Program-made: the position numbers and the translations under genes | Shown here: positions 1-7,636 of the stretch, piece after piece | Layout: every line of letters starts with the position of its first letter | How positions within the stretch are numbered: the stretch's first letter is position 1 | From: Bacteroidota bacterium | Lineage (GTDB): Bacteria; Bacteroidota; Ignavibacteria; UBA10030; UBA8401 | NCBI GenBank assembly: GCA_030824175.1 | Contig: JAVBYH010000295.1 | Coordinates: 1 to 11,478 of the forward strand | Direction: 5' to 3' | DNA: 11,478 nucleotides | Notes under the pieces: generated by a model | Seen by the model: only the letters and a program-made list of their open reading frames with translations | What the model was told of the DNA's origin: nothing | Databases searched by the model: none

Positions 1-32
1 GGGGCTGTGTTATTATAGGGGGGACCGCGACA

Positions 33-1994
33 TTACTTCGTGAGCAGCATCCGCTGGATGACGCGCTGTCCGGCGCTTTCAAGGACGCTGAAATAGATGC
101 CGCTTGCCATGCGTGATGCATTGAACGTCACGATGTTTTCAGCGCCGGCCTCGAGGTCGCCGTTGAATAATACAGCGACTTCCTGACCGAGCACGTTGAA
201 CACCTTCAGCGTCGCGTGTCCGCTCGTTCCAACCGAGAATGAAATGTTCGTCGACGGATTGAACGGATTCGGATAACTCGTCAGCGACGTTACATTGTTC
301 CTGCGCAGCTTCACGGTGATCTCGGGCGAGTAGACTGAACCCCGATCCGAGCTGTATATTCTCAGGCGATACGCATATGTGGCGTTCGTCGTGATAGGGT
401 CGTTGAATGTGTATGTCGTCGACGACGTGCTAGTGCCGATCGGATCGGCAAGGTATCCGGCATACGTCCACGCTCCGGTGCCCTTCTTCCGCTCGATGTC
501 GAAACCGACATTGTTGTATTCACTCGATGTCGTCCACGTGAGCAGCACGCCCTTCGCAGCATCCGCGCCCGAGAATGCACTGATCACCGTTGCACCACCG
601 ACAGGCGGCGGCGGGGGAGGAGCCGACACCGTTACCGTAATTGTGTATGCGGTCGTCACACCCGTCGAGTTCGTGAGCGTGAGCGTAAATGTTTTTGTTG
701 CCGCGACGGTGACCGTGGTCGACCCGTTCACGGCGACTGTGCCGATGCCCTGATCGATCGAGGCGGTCGCAGCGTTCGCCGACGTCCATGTGAGCGTCAC
801 CGTTCCACCTGTCGACGGGAGCGTCGCCGTGGATGTGGTGAATGTGCCCGTCGCCGCCGGAAGCGGAACCGTGCTGCCGGTGCCGGACGAGGCGCGTGTG
901 TTGATCATGCGGCATTTCGGATCGCCGATCACGACATCCATCCACGACAGGTATGGCGACGCGCTGTAGAACGATTCGGCAAGCGAATAGCCTTCGGCGT
1001 ACATCGGGAACAGGATGCCCGTGTTCGTCATTGCCGTGGCGAACGGTTCGTAGACGTATCCTTTCACGCCCGTGATGCCCTCGGCGATCATGTCGGCGAC
1101 GGCGGACTGTCCGTACGCCATCGGCGTCGTGAAACTGCGGCCGCTCGTCGATACATGCGTCTCGCCGATCGCGGTAGGATGATAGGTGTTGTACTGTTTC
1201 GCGTTATCCGTCACGGCCGACCATGTATAGTCGCTGCTGCCCCAGCCCGCGTATCCCATGACGCCCGTCTGCCGGGTAAGGTAAGTTGTGGTTGTGTTCA
1301 GTGTGACGCCGAGACCTTTCTGTGCGAGGAGCGTTGACGCCGTTGCGAGGTTCGTGTTGAGCTGAGCGGCCGTCGCGTTCCATGACGGATCCTGGTCGAG
1401 TACGAATTTTGCACCCGCCGGTACCGCGGCCGGAACCACTGCCGCGCGATCGATTAAACCGTGCACATCGCCCGTCGTGTACCCGTCCAGGCGCGTTACA
1501 AGGTAGATACCGGAAACGGCTCGTGAAAAGTCCGCCCGGACGCCGTAGTACGGCGAACGAATCCTGCTGTACTGGCCGATGGATGACGCATAGGCGCCGA
1601 GGATCAACGACAATTCGCTTTCCACCGATGCGCTCGCGAACATGGATGCGCGTTTAACCTTCAGCGGCATCCCCTTCGTCGTCACGATGTAGTTAATTGA
1701 ATTGGTCAGGCTGCGCGATGTGATGATCGCCTCGAGCTTCGTGCGGAGATCCGTGAACTGCGCATCGGTGATCTCTTCCGTTGTGGGAACGGCGATGCGT
1801 GCAATGTTCTGTGCCGGGATGCCTCGTTGTGAGGCGAAGTACGAACCGATATCTTCGGAGGCTGCGGAATTCGAGTTGATGACGACGAGAACGTCTGTGT
1901 ATGTTTGAACCGGGGTTGCTGCCGAAACGATGCTGCATGCTGCCGTTATCATTATTCCAATTGTGAACAATGACATTGATATAATGTTTTTCAC
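33..1994 (-). CDS. TIGR03790 family secreted protein with Ig-like, FnIII-like and T9SS type A sorting domains
   Basis: A 653-residue exported protein. Residues 1-25 form a Sec signal peptide (basic start, hydrophobic core, cleavage near VSA/AT). Residues ~30-370 resemble the TIGR03790 family, whose function is unknown; visible segments include YTDVLVVIN, YIVTTKGMPLKVKR and GYTTGDVHGLIDRA. Residues ~385-457 are a Thr/Val-rich Ig-like module, followed by a six-proline linker near 460. Residues ~468-565 look like a fibronectin III module (GVLLTWTTSSEYNNVGFDIER). The C-terminus (~570-653) is a T9SS type A sorting domain with YPNPFNPST and a closing VIQRMLLTK, which implies outer-membrane passage and surface attachment or release. 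The start is GTG, supported by AGAAGGA (2000-2006) five bases upstream; the next ATG, at codon 7, would shorten the signal peptide. The gene lies 214 bases downstream of the transglutaminase gene on the same strand. No terminator is seen in the 32 bases after its stop. Family and tail are well supported; the activity is unknown. Confidence 0.88.
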   Translation of the reverse strand: MKNIISMSLFTIGIMITAACSIVSAATPVQTYTDVLVVINSNSAASEDIGSYFASQRGIPAQNIARIAVPTTEEITDAQFTDLRTKLEAIITSRSLTNSINYIVTTKGMPLKVKRASMFASASVESELSLILGAYASSIGQYSRIRSPYYGVRADFSRAVSGIYLVTRLDGYTTGDVHGLIDRAAVVPAAVPAGAKFVLDQDPSWNATAAQLNTNLATASTLLAQKGLGVTLNTTTTYLTRQTGVMGYAGWGSSDYTWSAVTDNAKQYNTYHPTAIGETHVSTSGRSFTTPMAYGQSAVADMIAEGITGVKGYVYEPFATAMTNTGILFPMYAEGYSLAESFYSASPYLSWMDVVIGDPKCRMINTRASSGTGSTVPLPAATGTFTTSTATLPSTGGTVTLTWTSANAATASIDQGIGTVAVNGSTTVTVAATKTFTLTLTNSTGVTTAYTITVTVSAPPPPPPVGGATVISAFSGADAAKGVLLTWTTSSEYNNVGFDIERKKGTGAWTYAGYLADPIGTSTSSTTYTFNDPITTNATYAYRLRIYSSDRGSVYSPEITVKLRRNNVTSLTSYPNPFNPSTNISFSVGTSGHATLKVFNVLGQEVAVLFNGDLEAGAENIVTFNASRMASGIYFSVLESAGQRVIQRMLLTK

Positions 1995-2023
1995 GGTATT
2001 CCTTCTAATTAGTGGATACCGTG
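1992..2023 (-). promoter_or_regulatory. Hairpin enclosing the ribosome-binding site and GTG start of the TIGR03790 gene
   Basis: A perfect 8-bp inverted repeat: CACGGTAT at 1992-1999 and ATACCGTG at 2016-2023, separated by 16 nt. In the minus-strand mRNA the 3' arm ends with the GUG start codon, and the SD sequence AGAAGGA (2000-2006) lies in the loop. The fold would hide the start codon while leaving the SD site exposed. This could be a translational switch, a DNA operator, or chance: a repeat of this size with a loop up to 20 nt is expected a few times in a window this long. A sequence resembling a Bacteroidota -7 element (TGTATTTG on the minus strand, 2032-2039) lies just upstream, but no good -33 partner is visible. 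Confidence 0.35.
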
Positions 2024-2208
2024 TTATACTTCAAATACAATGCCAATAAAATATTCACCGCGAACGGGGAACGGAACCCTATGTCAACGCCGCACTTCCG
2101 GCGATATCCCTACAGGGGTGACAATGACGGGTTAGGGGACTACGCGGAGCCGCCTGAACGGAGAAGTATGTCACGTGGAGAGTATTGTGCATGCGGAAGG
2201 AATTTAGC

Positions 2209-3648
2209 CTATTGGGCATACCGAACCTTCATGTCGTACGACCATGCGTCGAAGTAGAGATTGCCGCCTTTCCATTCAACTTCGCCCCGCTGAAAGTCTA
2301 CTGTCTCGCTCCGCGGAAAGATCTTCGCCGGGTAGAGGTCGCGGCTGATGTCGTCGTTTACGATGAGCCTGTATGCGTCGATGCCGCCGAGGTAAAAATA
2401 TTGAACGCGCGGGTCGGTCGAGTCCTGCACCCCGAACGACTGATCGACCGGCACCCATCCGTATCCGTCGAGGAAGATCTCGGCCCAGTCGTGGAGATTC
2501 ACTTCGACCGGATGGAGCATCCAGCCGCTCTGCCATTTCGCGGGGATGCCGTTGTATCGGCAGAGCGTCATGAAGAGCAGCGACTTTATACCGCAGTCGC
2601 CGTGTTTGTTCGCGATGCAGTACGCGGAAATGTTCGGTATCGTCGAATACTCGAGAGCGCTCGCCCAAGGGATGTTCGCGCTGATCCATGTGAAGATGAG
2701 CCGCGCCTTCGCCAGAGGATCGTGTTCTGATCCTACGATCGATGCGGAGAGGCGTTTGAGTTCCGGCGTGAAGACGATATGAGGCGGACGCTCGGAGGTG
2801 AATATCTTCAGTGAGTCCGGCGAGAGCGCGGGTGACGTGCCGGGTTTCGCGATGCCGACGGCGTACCGATCACACGATGCCGTGTATGCGATTTCCATCC
2901 TAAACACCGTCGGCCGGCCCTTCACCGCATGCTTTTCCGCATAGAGCGTGCGCTGCATCGCGGAGTTGTCTGCGAGCACATAGGTCTTCTCGCTCATCGA
3001 GATGAGGCGGATGCCGCTCTGCCTGTCGTGCCCTTCGCGAGGATAGGGAAGCCAGCAGCGGATGGTTTCGCCATCGGGCACTGCATCGGCCTTTACCGAG
3101 AGTGTGTACGTGAGCGTGAACTCCACCGGCGAGACGAGACGCCGGCCGGTCTTCTCCGATTCGGCGACGACGCCGGGAATGTACGCACCGAGAAATGCGT
3201 CCAGCTTGTCCTCGGGTGTGCCCGCGATCGAGTCCCTGTAGGCCCTCGCCTGTGTGTTGATGCGGAAAAGGTTCGGCACCGCATTGGCGAAATAGCGCTT
3301 CTCTCCGTCGATGACCTTCATCTCGAGCGAACCGTCGGATTCGTATTTCACGAGATCGGCCGGGGTGATGCCGGGCCATGTCGCGTCGAGCGCCTTCAGC
3401 ACCTCCGCCTGCGTTCTCCGAAAATCCCTCCGAATCCGATCGAGCCGGTCGATCTCGAAGTGGAGTGCCAGCTTCTGCACGGCCGGCACGCGTTCCGCGG
3501 CGATCAGCAGCTGCATGGCCTGCCGGGCCGCCGAAAAATTCCCGGCATCGATCGACGTGCGGATGCTGTCCGGTATGTCCTGTGCGCCGGCAGTGGAGAA
3601 TGCAAGAACGAATAAAAAAATAAGCGGGCGGATCGGGCGCAGTGTCAT
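2209..3648 (-). CDS. Exported transglutaminase-like (papain-fold) protein
   Basis: A 479-residue protein with a Sec signal peptide (residues ~1-22, FSTAGA/QD), so it is probably periplasmic. The C-terminal part is a transglutaminase-like core: segment AKARLIFTWISANIPW, then GDCG with the candidate nucleophile C352, LHDWAEI with H386, and VPVDQS with D402. The order and spacing match the Cys-His-Asp triad of this superfamily, so the enzyme looks intact. Bacterial members act as proteases, amidases or crosslinkers; which applies here cannot be read from the sequence. The N-terminal ~190 residues are mostly helical and charged, with no family I recognise. Residues ~190-290 (FTLTYTLSVKAD, IRCWLPYPREG) look like the beta-rich domain that often precedes the core. 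There is no T9SS tail, unlike two other exported proteins here. The ATG has GGAG eight bases upstream (3657-3660). It may be co-transcribed with the TIGR03790 gene downstream, as no terminator is visible between them. Confidence 0.87.
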   Translation of the reverse strand: MTLRPIRPLIFLFVLAFSTAGAQDIPDSIRTSIDAGNFSAARQAMQLLIAAERVPAVQKLALHFEIDRLDRIRRDFRRTQAEVLKALDATWPGITPADLVKYESDGSLEMKVIDGEKRYFANAVPNLFRINTQARAYRDSIAGTPEDKLDAFLGAYIPGVVAESEKTGRRLVSPVEFTLTYTLSVKADAVPDGETIRCWLPYPREGHDRQSGIRLISMSEKTYVLADNSAMQRTLYAEKHAVKGRPTVFRMEIAYTASCDRYAVGIAKPGTSPALSPDSLKIFTSERPPHIVFTPELKRLSASIVGSEHDPLAKARLIFTWISANIPWASALEYSTIPNISAYCIANKHGDCGIKSLLFMTLCRYNGIPAKWQSGWMLHPVEVNLHDWAEIFLDGYGWVPVDQSFGVQDSTDPRVQYFYLGGIDAYRLIVNDDISRDLYPAKIFPRSETVDFQRGEVEWKGGNLYFDAWSYDMKVRYAQ

Positions 3649-3689
3649 GTGGTCGACTCCGGATGAAAGGATGACAGTCTGGGGTTTCT

Positions 3690-3719
3690 TTGGTCATAAT
3701 ATATGGATATATTTATAAT
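3690..3719 (+). promoter_or_regulatory. Probable promoter of the HEAT-like/M1 peptidase pair, in an AT-rich divergent region
   Basis: A perfect TATAAT (3714-3719) lies 18 bases downstream of TTGGTC (3690-3695; 3689-3692 also reads TTTG). A start site near 3726 would give a leader of about 39 nt containing the AGGAGA site of the next gene. The stretch ~3694-3720 is almost pure A/T in a GC-rich window. On the minus strand the same island offers a -10-like TATTAT (plus-strand ATAATA, 3696-3701) for the transglutaminase gene, with a weak -35. The proposal rests on motif and position only. Confidence 0.5.
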
Positions 3720-3764
3720 GTTCGTAACACTTTTACGGCAGATGATTGCAGGAGACGAACCCGG

Positions 3765-4277
3765 ATGGATATAGAGCAGGAACTACTCAGTGAACATTCG
3801 CGCTCTCAGGCGCAGAAGATCGCCTCATGGATCGGCACGGATGCCGATCGTCTCGCCCGGTTTATGGCATGCTACCTGACCGGCGAGTACCGCGTTACGC
3901 AGCGCGCCGCATGGGTGGTGGGCATTATCGGGGATGAGCATCCCGCGATGCTCGTTCCGCATCTCAAAAAAATGATCGCGAAAATGAAACAGCCCGGCGT
4001 CCACCACGCCGTGAAGCGCAACACCATCCGTCTGCTGCAGACGATCGACATACCCCGCGGACTCCTCGGCACTGTCGTCGACGTCTGTTTCGATGCGCTC
4101 ACGGCCCCCAAGGAGACGATCGCTGTGAAAGTGTACGCGATGACGGTGCTTGCACGCATCGCACAGAAGGAGCCCGATCTCATGAAAGAGATACGCCTCG
4201 TCGTCGCACAACAGCTGCCGACCTCCGGAGCGGGATTCCGCGCCCGGGCGAAAAATGTCTTTCACTTAACCACGTAA
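3765..4277 (+). CDS. HEAT-like alpha-helical repeat protein, conserved hypothetical
   Basis: A 170-residue protein with no signal peptide or membrane segment, so probably cytoplasmic. The whole chain reads as paired amphipathic helices of the HEAT/ARM type: RVTQRAAWVVGIIGDEHPAML, HHAVKRNTIRLLQTI and IAVKVYAMTVLARIAQKEPDL each look like one repeat, with small residues and Pro/Asp turns at usual positions. Such proteins usually serve as protein-binding scaffolds; I see no catalytic motif. I recall similar proteins in Bacteroidota but cannot name a function. The frame is open from 3690, but ATG 3765 is preferred: AGGAGA (3750-3755) sits nine bases before it, and the upstream extension covers the promoter and has no domain character. 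The stop is 14 bases before the aminopeptidase start, so the two are probably co-transcribed, though one acts inside and the other outside the cell. Confidence 0.8.
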   Translation: MDIEQELLSEHSRSQAQKIASWIGTDADRLARFMACYLTGEYRVTQRAAWVVGIIGDEHPAMLVPHLKKMIAKMKQPGVHHAVKRNTIRLLQTIDIPRGLLGTVVDVCFDALTAPKETIAVKVYAMTVLARIAQKEPDLMKEIRLVVAQQLPTSGAGFRARAKNVFHLTT

Positions 4278-4291
4278 AAAATTCCAGGCCT

Positions 4292-6301
4292 ATGAAGCGA
4301 TTGTTGCAGATCCTCACGGTGCTCCTTGCCGGCGTTCTTCCGTTGTCCGCACAGGTCGGCGATTCGGAATTCGAGGCGCTGCAGAAAAGCGAGATGCGGC
4401 GGTACGAGTCGCGCACCCGCGCGCTGTCGAGGACGTCGGCAGTAAAGCCTGTCGTCGACGTCTCCTATTACAAGCTGCATATCCGCGTCGCCGACGCGAG
4501 GGGCTCCCTCTCCGGCGATGTCACTGCGGTCTCGACGGTGACGGAGCAGACGCTCGCGGCCATCGAGTACGATCTCACGAACACGATGGTTGTCGATTCC
4601 GCTACGGTGAACGGCATCCGCGCCTCCGTTTCGGCCGCGTCTTCGTCCATCCGCATCACCTTGCCCGCCGCGGCTCGCGCAGGCGACACGCTCACGACGC
4701 GCGTCTACTATCACGGAAGACCGGCATACACGGGACTCGGGAGCTATTCGGACAGCCTGCGAGCCGACGGCACGCGGTGGATCTACACGCTGAGCGAGCC
4801 GTACGGGGCGCGCGACTGGTGGCCGTGCATCGACCATCCCGCGGACAAGGCCGACTCCGTGGATATCTGGATTACGTGCGCGGGGACCCTGCTCGCCGTC
4901 TCGAACGGGAAGCTCATCGAAACGCTGACAAATAGAGACGGCACGAAGACATTCAAATGGAAGCACCGCTATCCGGTCTCGACCTATCTCGTCGCCGCGA
5001 CTGTCGGGAATTTCACATCATTCTCCGACTGGTACACATACTCGGCAACGGATTCAATGGAAGTCGTGAACTATGTGCTGCCGACGATTGGTCAAACCTC
5101 CAAGTCCTACAGGGTGAACGCGGCGATGACGCCGAAGATGCTCGAGATCTTTTCGTCGATGTTCGGCCAGTATCCGTTCATCAGGGAAAAATACGGTCAC
5201 GCGGAATTCGGGTGGGGCGGGGGAATGGAGCATCAGACGCTCACCTCCCTCGGATCGAAAGCGTTTTCCGAGACGACGATCGCGCACGAGCTCGCCCACC
5301 AGTGGTTCGGCGATCTCATCACGTGCCGCACATGGCCCGACCTCTGGCTCAACGAGGGATTCGCCCAATACTTCGAGTCCGTCTACAGGGAACGCCGTTA
5401 CGGCTCACAAGCATACGCTGCAAGCGTCGGGATCCGGATGAGCAGCGCGAAAGAGGCCGTCGGGTCTCTTTCTGTGACGGATACCGTCGATGTGAACAAT
5501 CTCTTCAATGGCAGCCGTGTCTACAACAAGGGGGCGTGGGTGCTCCACATGCTGCGCCATGCCGTGGGCGACTCGCTCTTCTTCGCTTCGATCCGTGCGT
5601 ATGCGACGGACCCCGCGCTGATGTTCGGCACGGCATCGACGTCCGATCTTCGCGCCGTCTTCGAGCGGACCACGGGCCGCGACATGGGATGGTTCTTCAC
5701 GGAATGGGTGTACGGGGAAAAGTATCCCGTCTACACGGTGCGCCATGCATCGGTCCTGCAGGGCGCCGAGGTCGTGACGACGCTAACGATCGCACAGAGG
5801 ACCGGCACCATGAATCCGTCCTTCTTCACGATGCCCGTGGATCTGCGCTTCGCCGCATCGGGGCGGGAGACGACTGTCACGGTCTGGAATGATGCGCCAT
5901 TCCAGACCGTCACCGTGCGCCTGCCCTTCCGGCCCGACACGGTGCAGTTCGATCCGTACAATTGGATATTAAAAGATGCGACGGTGCAGGAGGGCGTGGC
6001 CGGCATCGGGGAGAACATGCTTCCCGGGACGTTCTCCCTTGAGCAAAACTATCCGAACCCCTTCAACCCCTCGACATCGGTTCGCTACAGGCTCCCGGAG
6101 CCCGCCCATGTCACGATCCGCGTGTACGACGTCTTGGGACGCGAGGCGTTGACTGTCGTTGACGGCCCGCAGAGTGCCGGATCGCATGAGGCGACGATGG
6201 ATGCGGGTACATTGCCGAGCGGGGTGTACATGTATCGCATGACGGCGCGCCATGGCGGCGTTGTGTTTTCGGAGACGCGGCGGTGTGTCGTGCTCAAGTG
6301 A
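4292..6301 (+). CDS. M1 family zinc aminopeptidase with T9SS type A sorting domain
   Basis: A 669-residue exported metallopeptidase that would remove N-terminal residues from peptides. Residues 1-20 form a signal peptide (LPLSA/QV). Residues ~50-230 form the N-terminal beta domain of M1 enzymes. The catalytic domain contains GGMEH (310-314), the variant of the GAMEN substrate motif, and the zinc site HELAH with H332, E333 and H336, with the third ligand E355 in NEGFA, matching HEXXH-18-E exactly. Y411 (VYNKGAWVLHMLR) is the likely transition-state tyrosine. All key residues are present. There is no long helical C-terminal domain; after residue ~535 comes a beta region and then a T9SS type A tail (~578-669, NYPNPFNPST, ending TRRCVVLK), so the enzyme is probably surface-anchored or secreted for peptide scavenging. 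The ATG has only a poor SD (AGG at 4286-4288), so translation may be coupled to the HEAT-like gene. A perfect 12-bp inverted repeat lies at 5879-5910. Confidence 0.95.
   Translation: MKRLLQILTVLLAGVLPLSAQVGDSEFEALQKSEMRRYESRTRALSRTSAVKPVVDVSYYKLHIRVADARGSLSGDVTAVSTVTEQTLAAIEYDLTNTMVVDSATVNGIRASVSAASSSIRITLPAAARAGDTLTTRVYYHGRPAYTGLGSYSDSLRADGTRWIYTLSEPYGARDWWPCIDHPADKADSVDIWITCAGTLLAVSNGKLIETLTNRDGTKTFKWKHRYPVSTYLVAATVGNFTSFSDWYTYSATDSMEVVNYVLPTIGQTSKSYRVNAAMTPKMLEIFSSMFGQYPFIREKYGHAEFGWGGGMEHQTLTSLGSKAFSETTIAHELAHQWFGDLITCRTWPDLWLNEGFAQYFESVYRERRYGSQAYAASVGIRMSSAKEAVGSLSVTDTVDVNNLFNGSRVYNKGAWVLHMLRHAVGDSLFFASIRAYATDPALMFGTASTSDLRAVFERTTGRDMGWFFTEWVYGEKYPVYTVRHASVLQGAEVVTTLTIAQRTGTMNPSFFTMPVDLRFAASGRETTVTVWNDAPFQTVTVRLPFRPDTVQFDPYNWILKDATVQEGVAGIGENMLPGTFSLEQNYPNPFNPSTSVRYRLPEPAHVTIRVYDVLGREALTVVDGPQSAGSHEATMDAGTLPSGVYMYRMTARHGGVVFSETRRCVVLK
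5879..5910. repeat. Perfect 12-bp intragenic inverted repeat, 8-nt loop
   Basis: Arms ACGGTCTGGAAT (5879-5890) and ATTCCAGACCGT (5899-5910) are exact reverse complements around GATGCGCC. The repeat lies in frame inside the aminopeptidase gene, in the region before the sorting domain, and encodes TVTVWNDAPFQTVTV. The flanking bases do not extend the pairing. The mRNA of either strand would form a strong hairpin. No T-tract follows, so it is not an intrinsic terminator. The symmetry is seen directly; any function is unknown. Confidence 0.85.
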
Positions 6302-6306
6302 TGTGG

Positions 6307-6327
6307 GGCGCCGAAGCAACCGGCGCC
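6307..6327. terminator. GC-rich stem-loop between convergent genes, possible bidirectional terminator
   Basis: GGCGCCG (6307-6313) pairs with CGGCGCC (6321-6327) around a 7-nt loop. It lies six bases after the aminopeptidase stop and 22 bases beyond the end of the converging glycerate kinase gene, the expected place for a shared 3' structure. Neither side has a T-tract, so it may only slow transcription or protect 3' ends rather than terminate by itself. Confidence 0.4.
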
Positions 6328-6349
6328 GTGTTCGGGGCGCAACGTTCCA

Positions 6350-7486
6350 TCACAAAACGGGGGAGCGCGCGATGAAATCGGTGACGGATTCGTCGAGCAG
6401 CCGCTTGGCGTGTCGTATCGCCGCTTCGGTGCTGAGCGAGTCGGGTGAAATTTGCGTGAGCGATGCAAGACCGAGGCTCTTGATGAGCGCATCGCGATTC
6501 CCCTTGATGCGTCCGACGAATGCATGAACGGGTTTGTTGAATGCGCGTGCGCGATCGCAGATGCCCGCGATGCCTTTACCGCCCCCGGTCTGCGCATCGA
6601 GCTGGCCTTCGGCCGTGAAGACTGCATCGCTTGATGCGAGAAGCCTGTCGTACTGCATGAGATCGAGGACGTAGTCGATGCCGGACACGATCTCTGCGTT
6701 GCAGAATGCGAGAAGGCCGGCTCCGAAACCGCCTGCCGCGCCCGCGCCCGAAACGGCCGTCACATTCCTGCCGACGTCCCTCTTCAGTATCGCGGCATAC
6801 CTTTCCATGCCCTCCTCGAGCAGCAGAAGCTGCTGCGGCGTGGCGCCCTTCTGGGGGCCGAACACAAACGTCGCCCCGTCGGGGCCGGTGAGCGGGTTGC
6901 GCACATCGGTGAGTACCGTGAACCGGACGTGCTCCAGGCGCGGATCGATCATGCGCGTATCGATGCGGTCGAGGAAACGGAGCCCGCCCCCTCCCTGCGT
7001 GATCTCCTTCCCGTGGTTGTCCAGAAATTTCACACCAAGCGCCCGCATGCAGCCGACGCCTCCGTCGTTCGTGGCGCTTCCTCCGATTCCGAGGATGAAG
7101 GACGAGCAGCCCGCCGACAGCGCCGAGACGATCAACTCACCCACGCCATACGTCGTCGCCGTCATCGCATCGTATTGATCGGGGTTCAGCAGGTGAATGC
7201 CTGCCGCCTCCGCCATTTCAATCACGGCCGTGTTGCTCGCCTCATGGATACCCCATTGGGCGGGTACTGGCAGCGCGGTGACGGGACCGTGGACGAACGT
7301 GAGCTTGTATTCGCCGCGGAGGGCGTTCACAATGCAGTCGAGCGTACCGTTACCGCCGTCGGCGATCGGTGCGGCAATGGTGTCTGAACCGGGGGCCTCA
7401 CGGTCGATCACGCTCTGCATTACCTGCGCGATCTCGTACGCGGTGAGCCCGCCTTTCATGGCGTTTGGAGAGAGGAGTATTGTCAT
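6350..7486 (-). CDS. glxK: Glycerate kinase, type I (GlxK/GarK family)
   Basis: A 378-residue cytoplasmic enzyme of the usual family length that phosphorylates D-glycerate with ATP; GlxK/GarK members form 2-phosphoglycerate, linking glyoxylate, glycerate and sugar-acid breakdown to lower glycolysis. Family segments appear in order: SPNAMKGGLTAYE near the start, PIADGGNGTLD (~40-50), FILGIGGSATNDGGVGCMRALG (~128-150), FGPQKGAT (~207-214), GAGAAGGFGAGLLAF (~245-260) and TAEGQLDAQTGGGKG (~289-303). The last is a mild variant of the more common GEGRxD-Q-T-GK. The frame can extend two codons to TTG at 7492, but ATG 7486 is preferred because MTILLSPNAMKGG matches the normal family N-terminus. There is no SD; a TTG-N20-TACTTTTTG element lies directly upstream. 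The gene is divergent from the TRAP operon, so it may handle something derived from the imported substrate, but gene position is the only evidence. Confidence 0.95.
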   Translation of the reverse strand: MTILLSPNAMKGGLTAYEIAQVMQSVIDREAPGSDTIAAPIADGGNGTLDCIVNALRGEYKLTFVHGPVTALPVPAQWGIHEASNTAVIEMAEAAGIHLLNPDQYDAMTATTYGVGELIVSALSAGCSSFILGIGGSATNDGGVGCMRALGVKFLDNHGKEITQGGGGLRFLDRIDTRMIDPRLEHVRFTVLTDVRNPLTGPDGATFVFGPQKGATPQQLLLLEEGMERYAAILKRDVGRNVTAVSGAGAAGGFGAGLLAFCNAEIVSGIDYVLDLMQYDRLLASSDAVFTAEGQLDAQTGGGKGIAGICDRARAFNKPVHAFVGRIKGNRDALIKSLGLASLTQISPDSLSTEAAIRHAKRLLDESVTDFIARSPVL

Positions 7487-7489
7487 TGA

Positions 7490-7521
7490 CAAAAAGTAGA
7501 GAAAAGTTGCCTTTATTGCAA
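7490..7521 (-). promoter_or_regulatory. Bacteroidota-type promoter abutting the glycerate kinase start
   Basis: On the minus strand TTG (plus 7519-7521) is followed by exactly 20 bases and then TACTTTTTG (plus 7490-7498), close to the Bacteroidota consensus TTTG/TTG - about 19-21 - TAnnTTTG, with one extra T. Its last base is three bases before ATG 7486, so transcription would begin at or beside the start codon, which fits the missing SD. This is inferred from sequence only. Confidence 0.4.
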
Positions 7522-7598
7522 TGGTGTCAGCCGGTCGAGCGTGAATAAATTCGACGCTGTGCCGTGCGGCGCGTGCGCTGCCGCTGGGGAGAAGCCGG

Positions 7599-7629
7599 TT
7601 GAATATGTATCCGCTTATGCCTATATTTC
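7599..7629 (+). promoter_or_regulatory. Bacteroidota-type promoter abutting the tatT start
   Basis: TTG (7599-7601) is followed by 20 bases and then TATATTTC (7622-7629), one base from the consensus TAnnTTTG. It ends seven bases before ATG 7637, so the transcript would have almost no leader, and no SD is present. The remainder of the divergent region (7522-7598) shows no strong repeat, only the short arms GTCGA and TCGAC near 7534-7555. Confidence 0.45.
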
Positions 7630-7636
7630 TTCAACT

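Noticed and set aside
600..625. GC-rich repeat-like tract
   Set aside because: It is the in-frame codon run for the hexaproline linker of the TIGR03790 protein, not a separate repeat element.
2012..2257. Possible 81-residue gene on the plus strand between the TIGR03790 and transglutaminase genes
   Set aside because: It starts at GTG with no SD, overlaps the transglutaminase 3' end, and its translation has no recognisable domain or composition bias.
7541..7636. N-terminal extension of TatT from GTG 7541
   Set aside because: It would bury the lipoprotein signal 32 residues inside the protein and would cross the promoter-like element; it has no SD.
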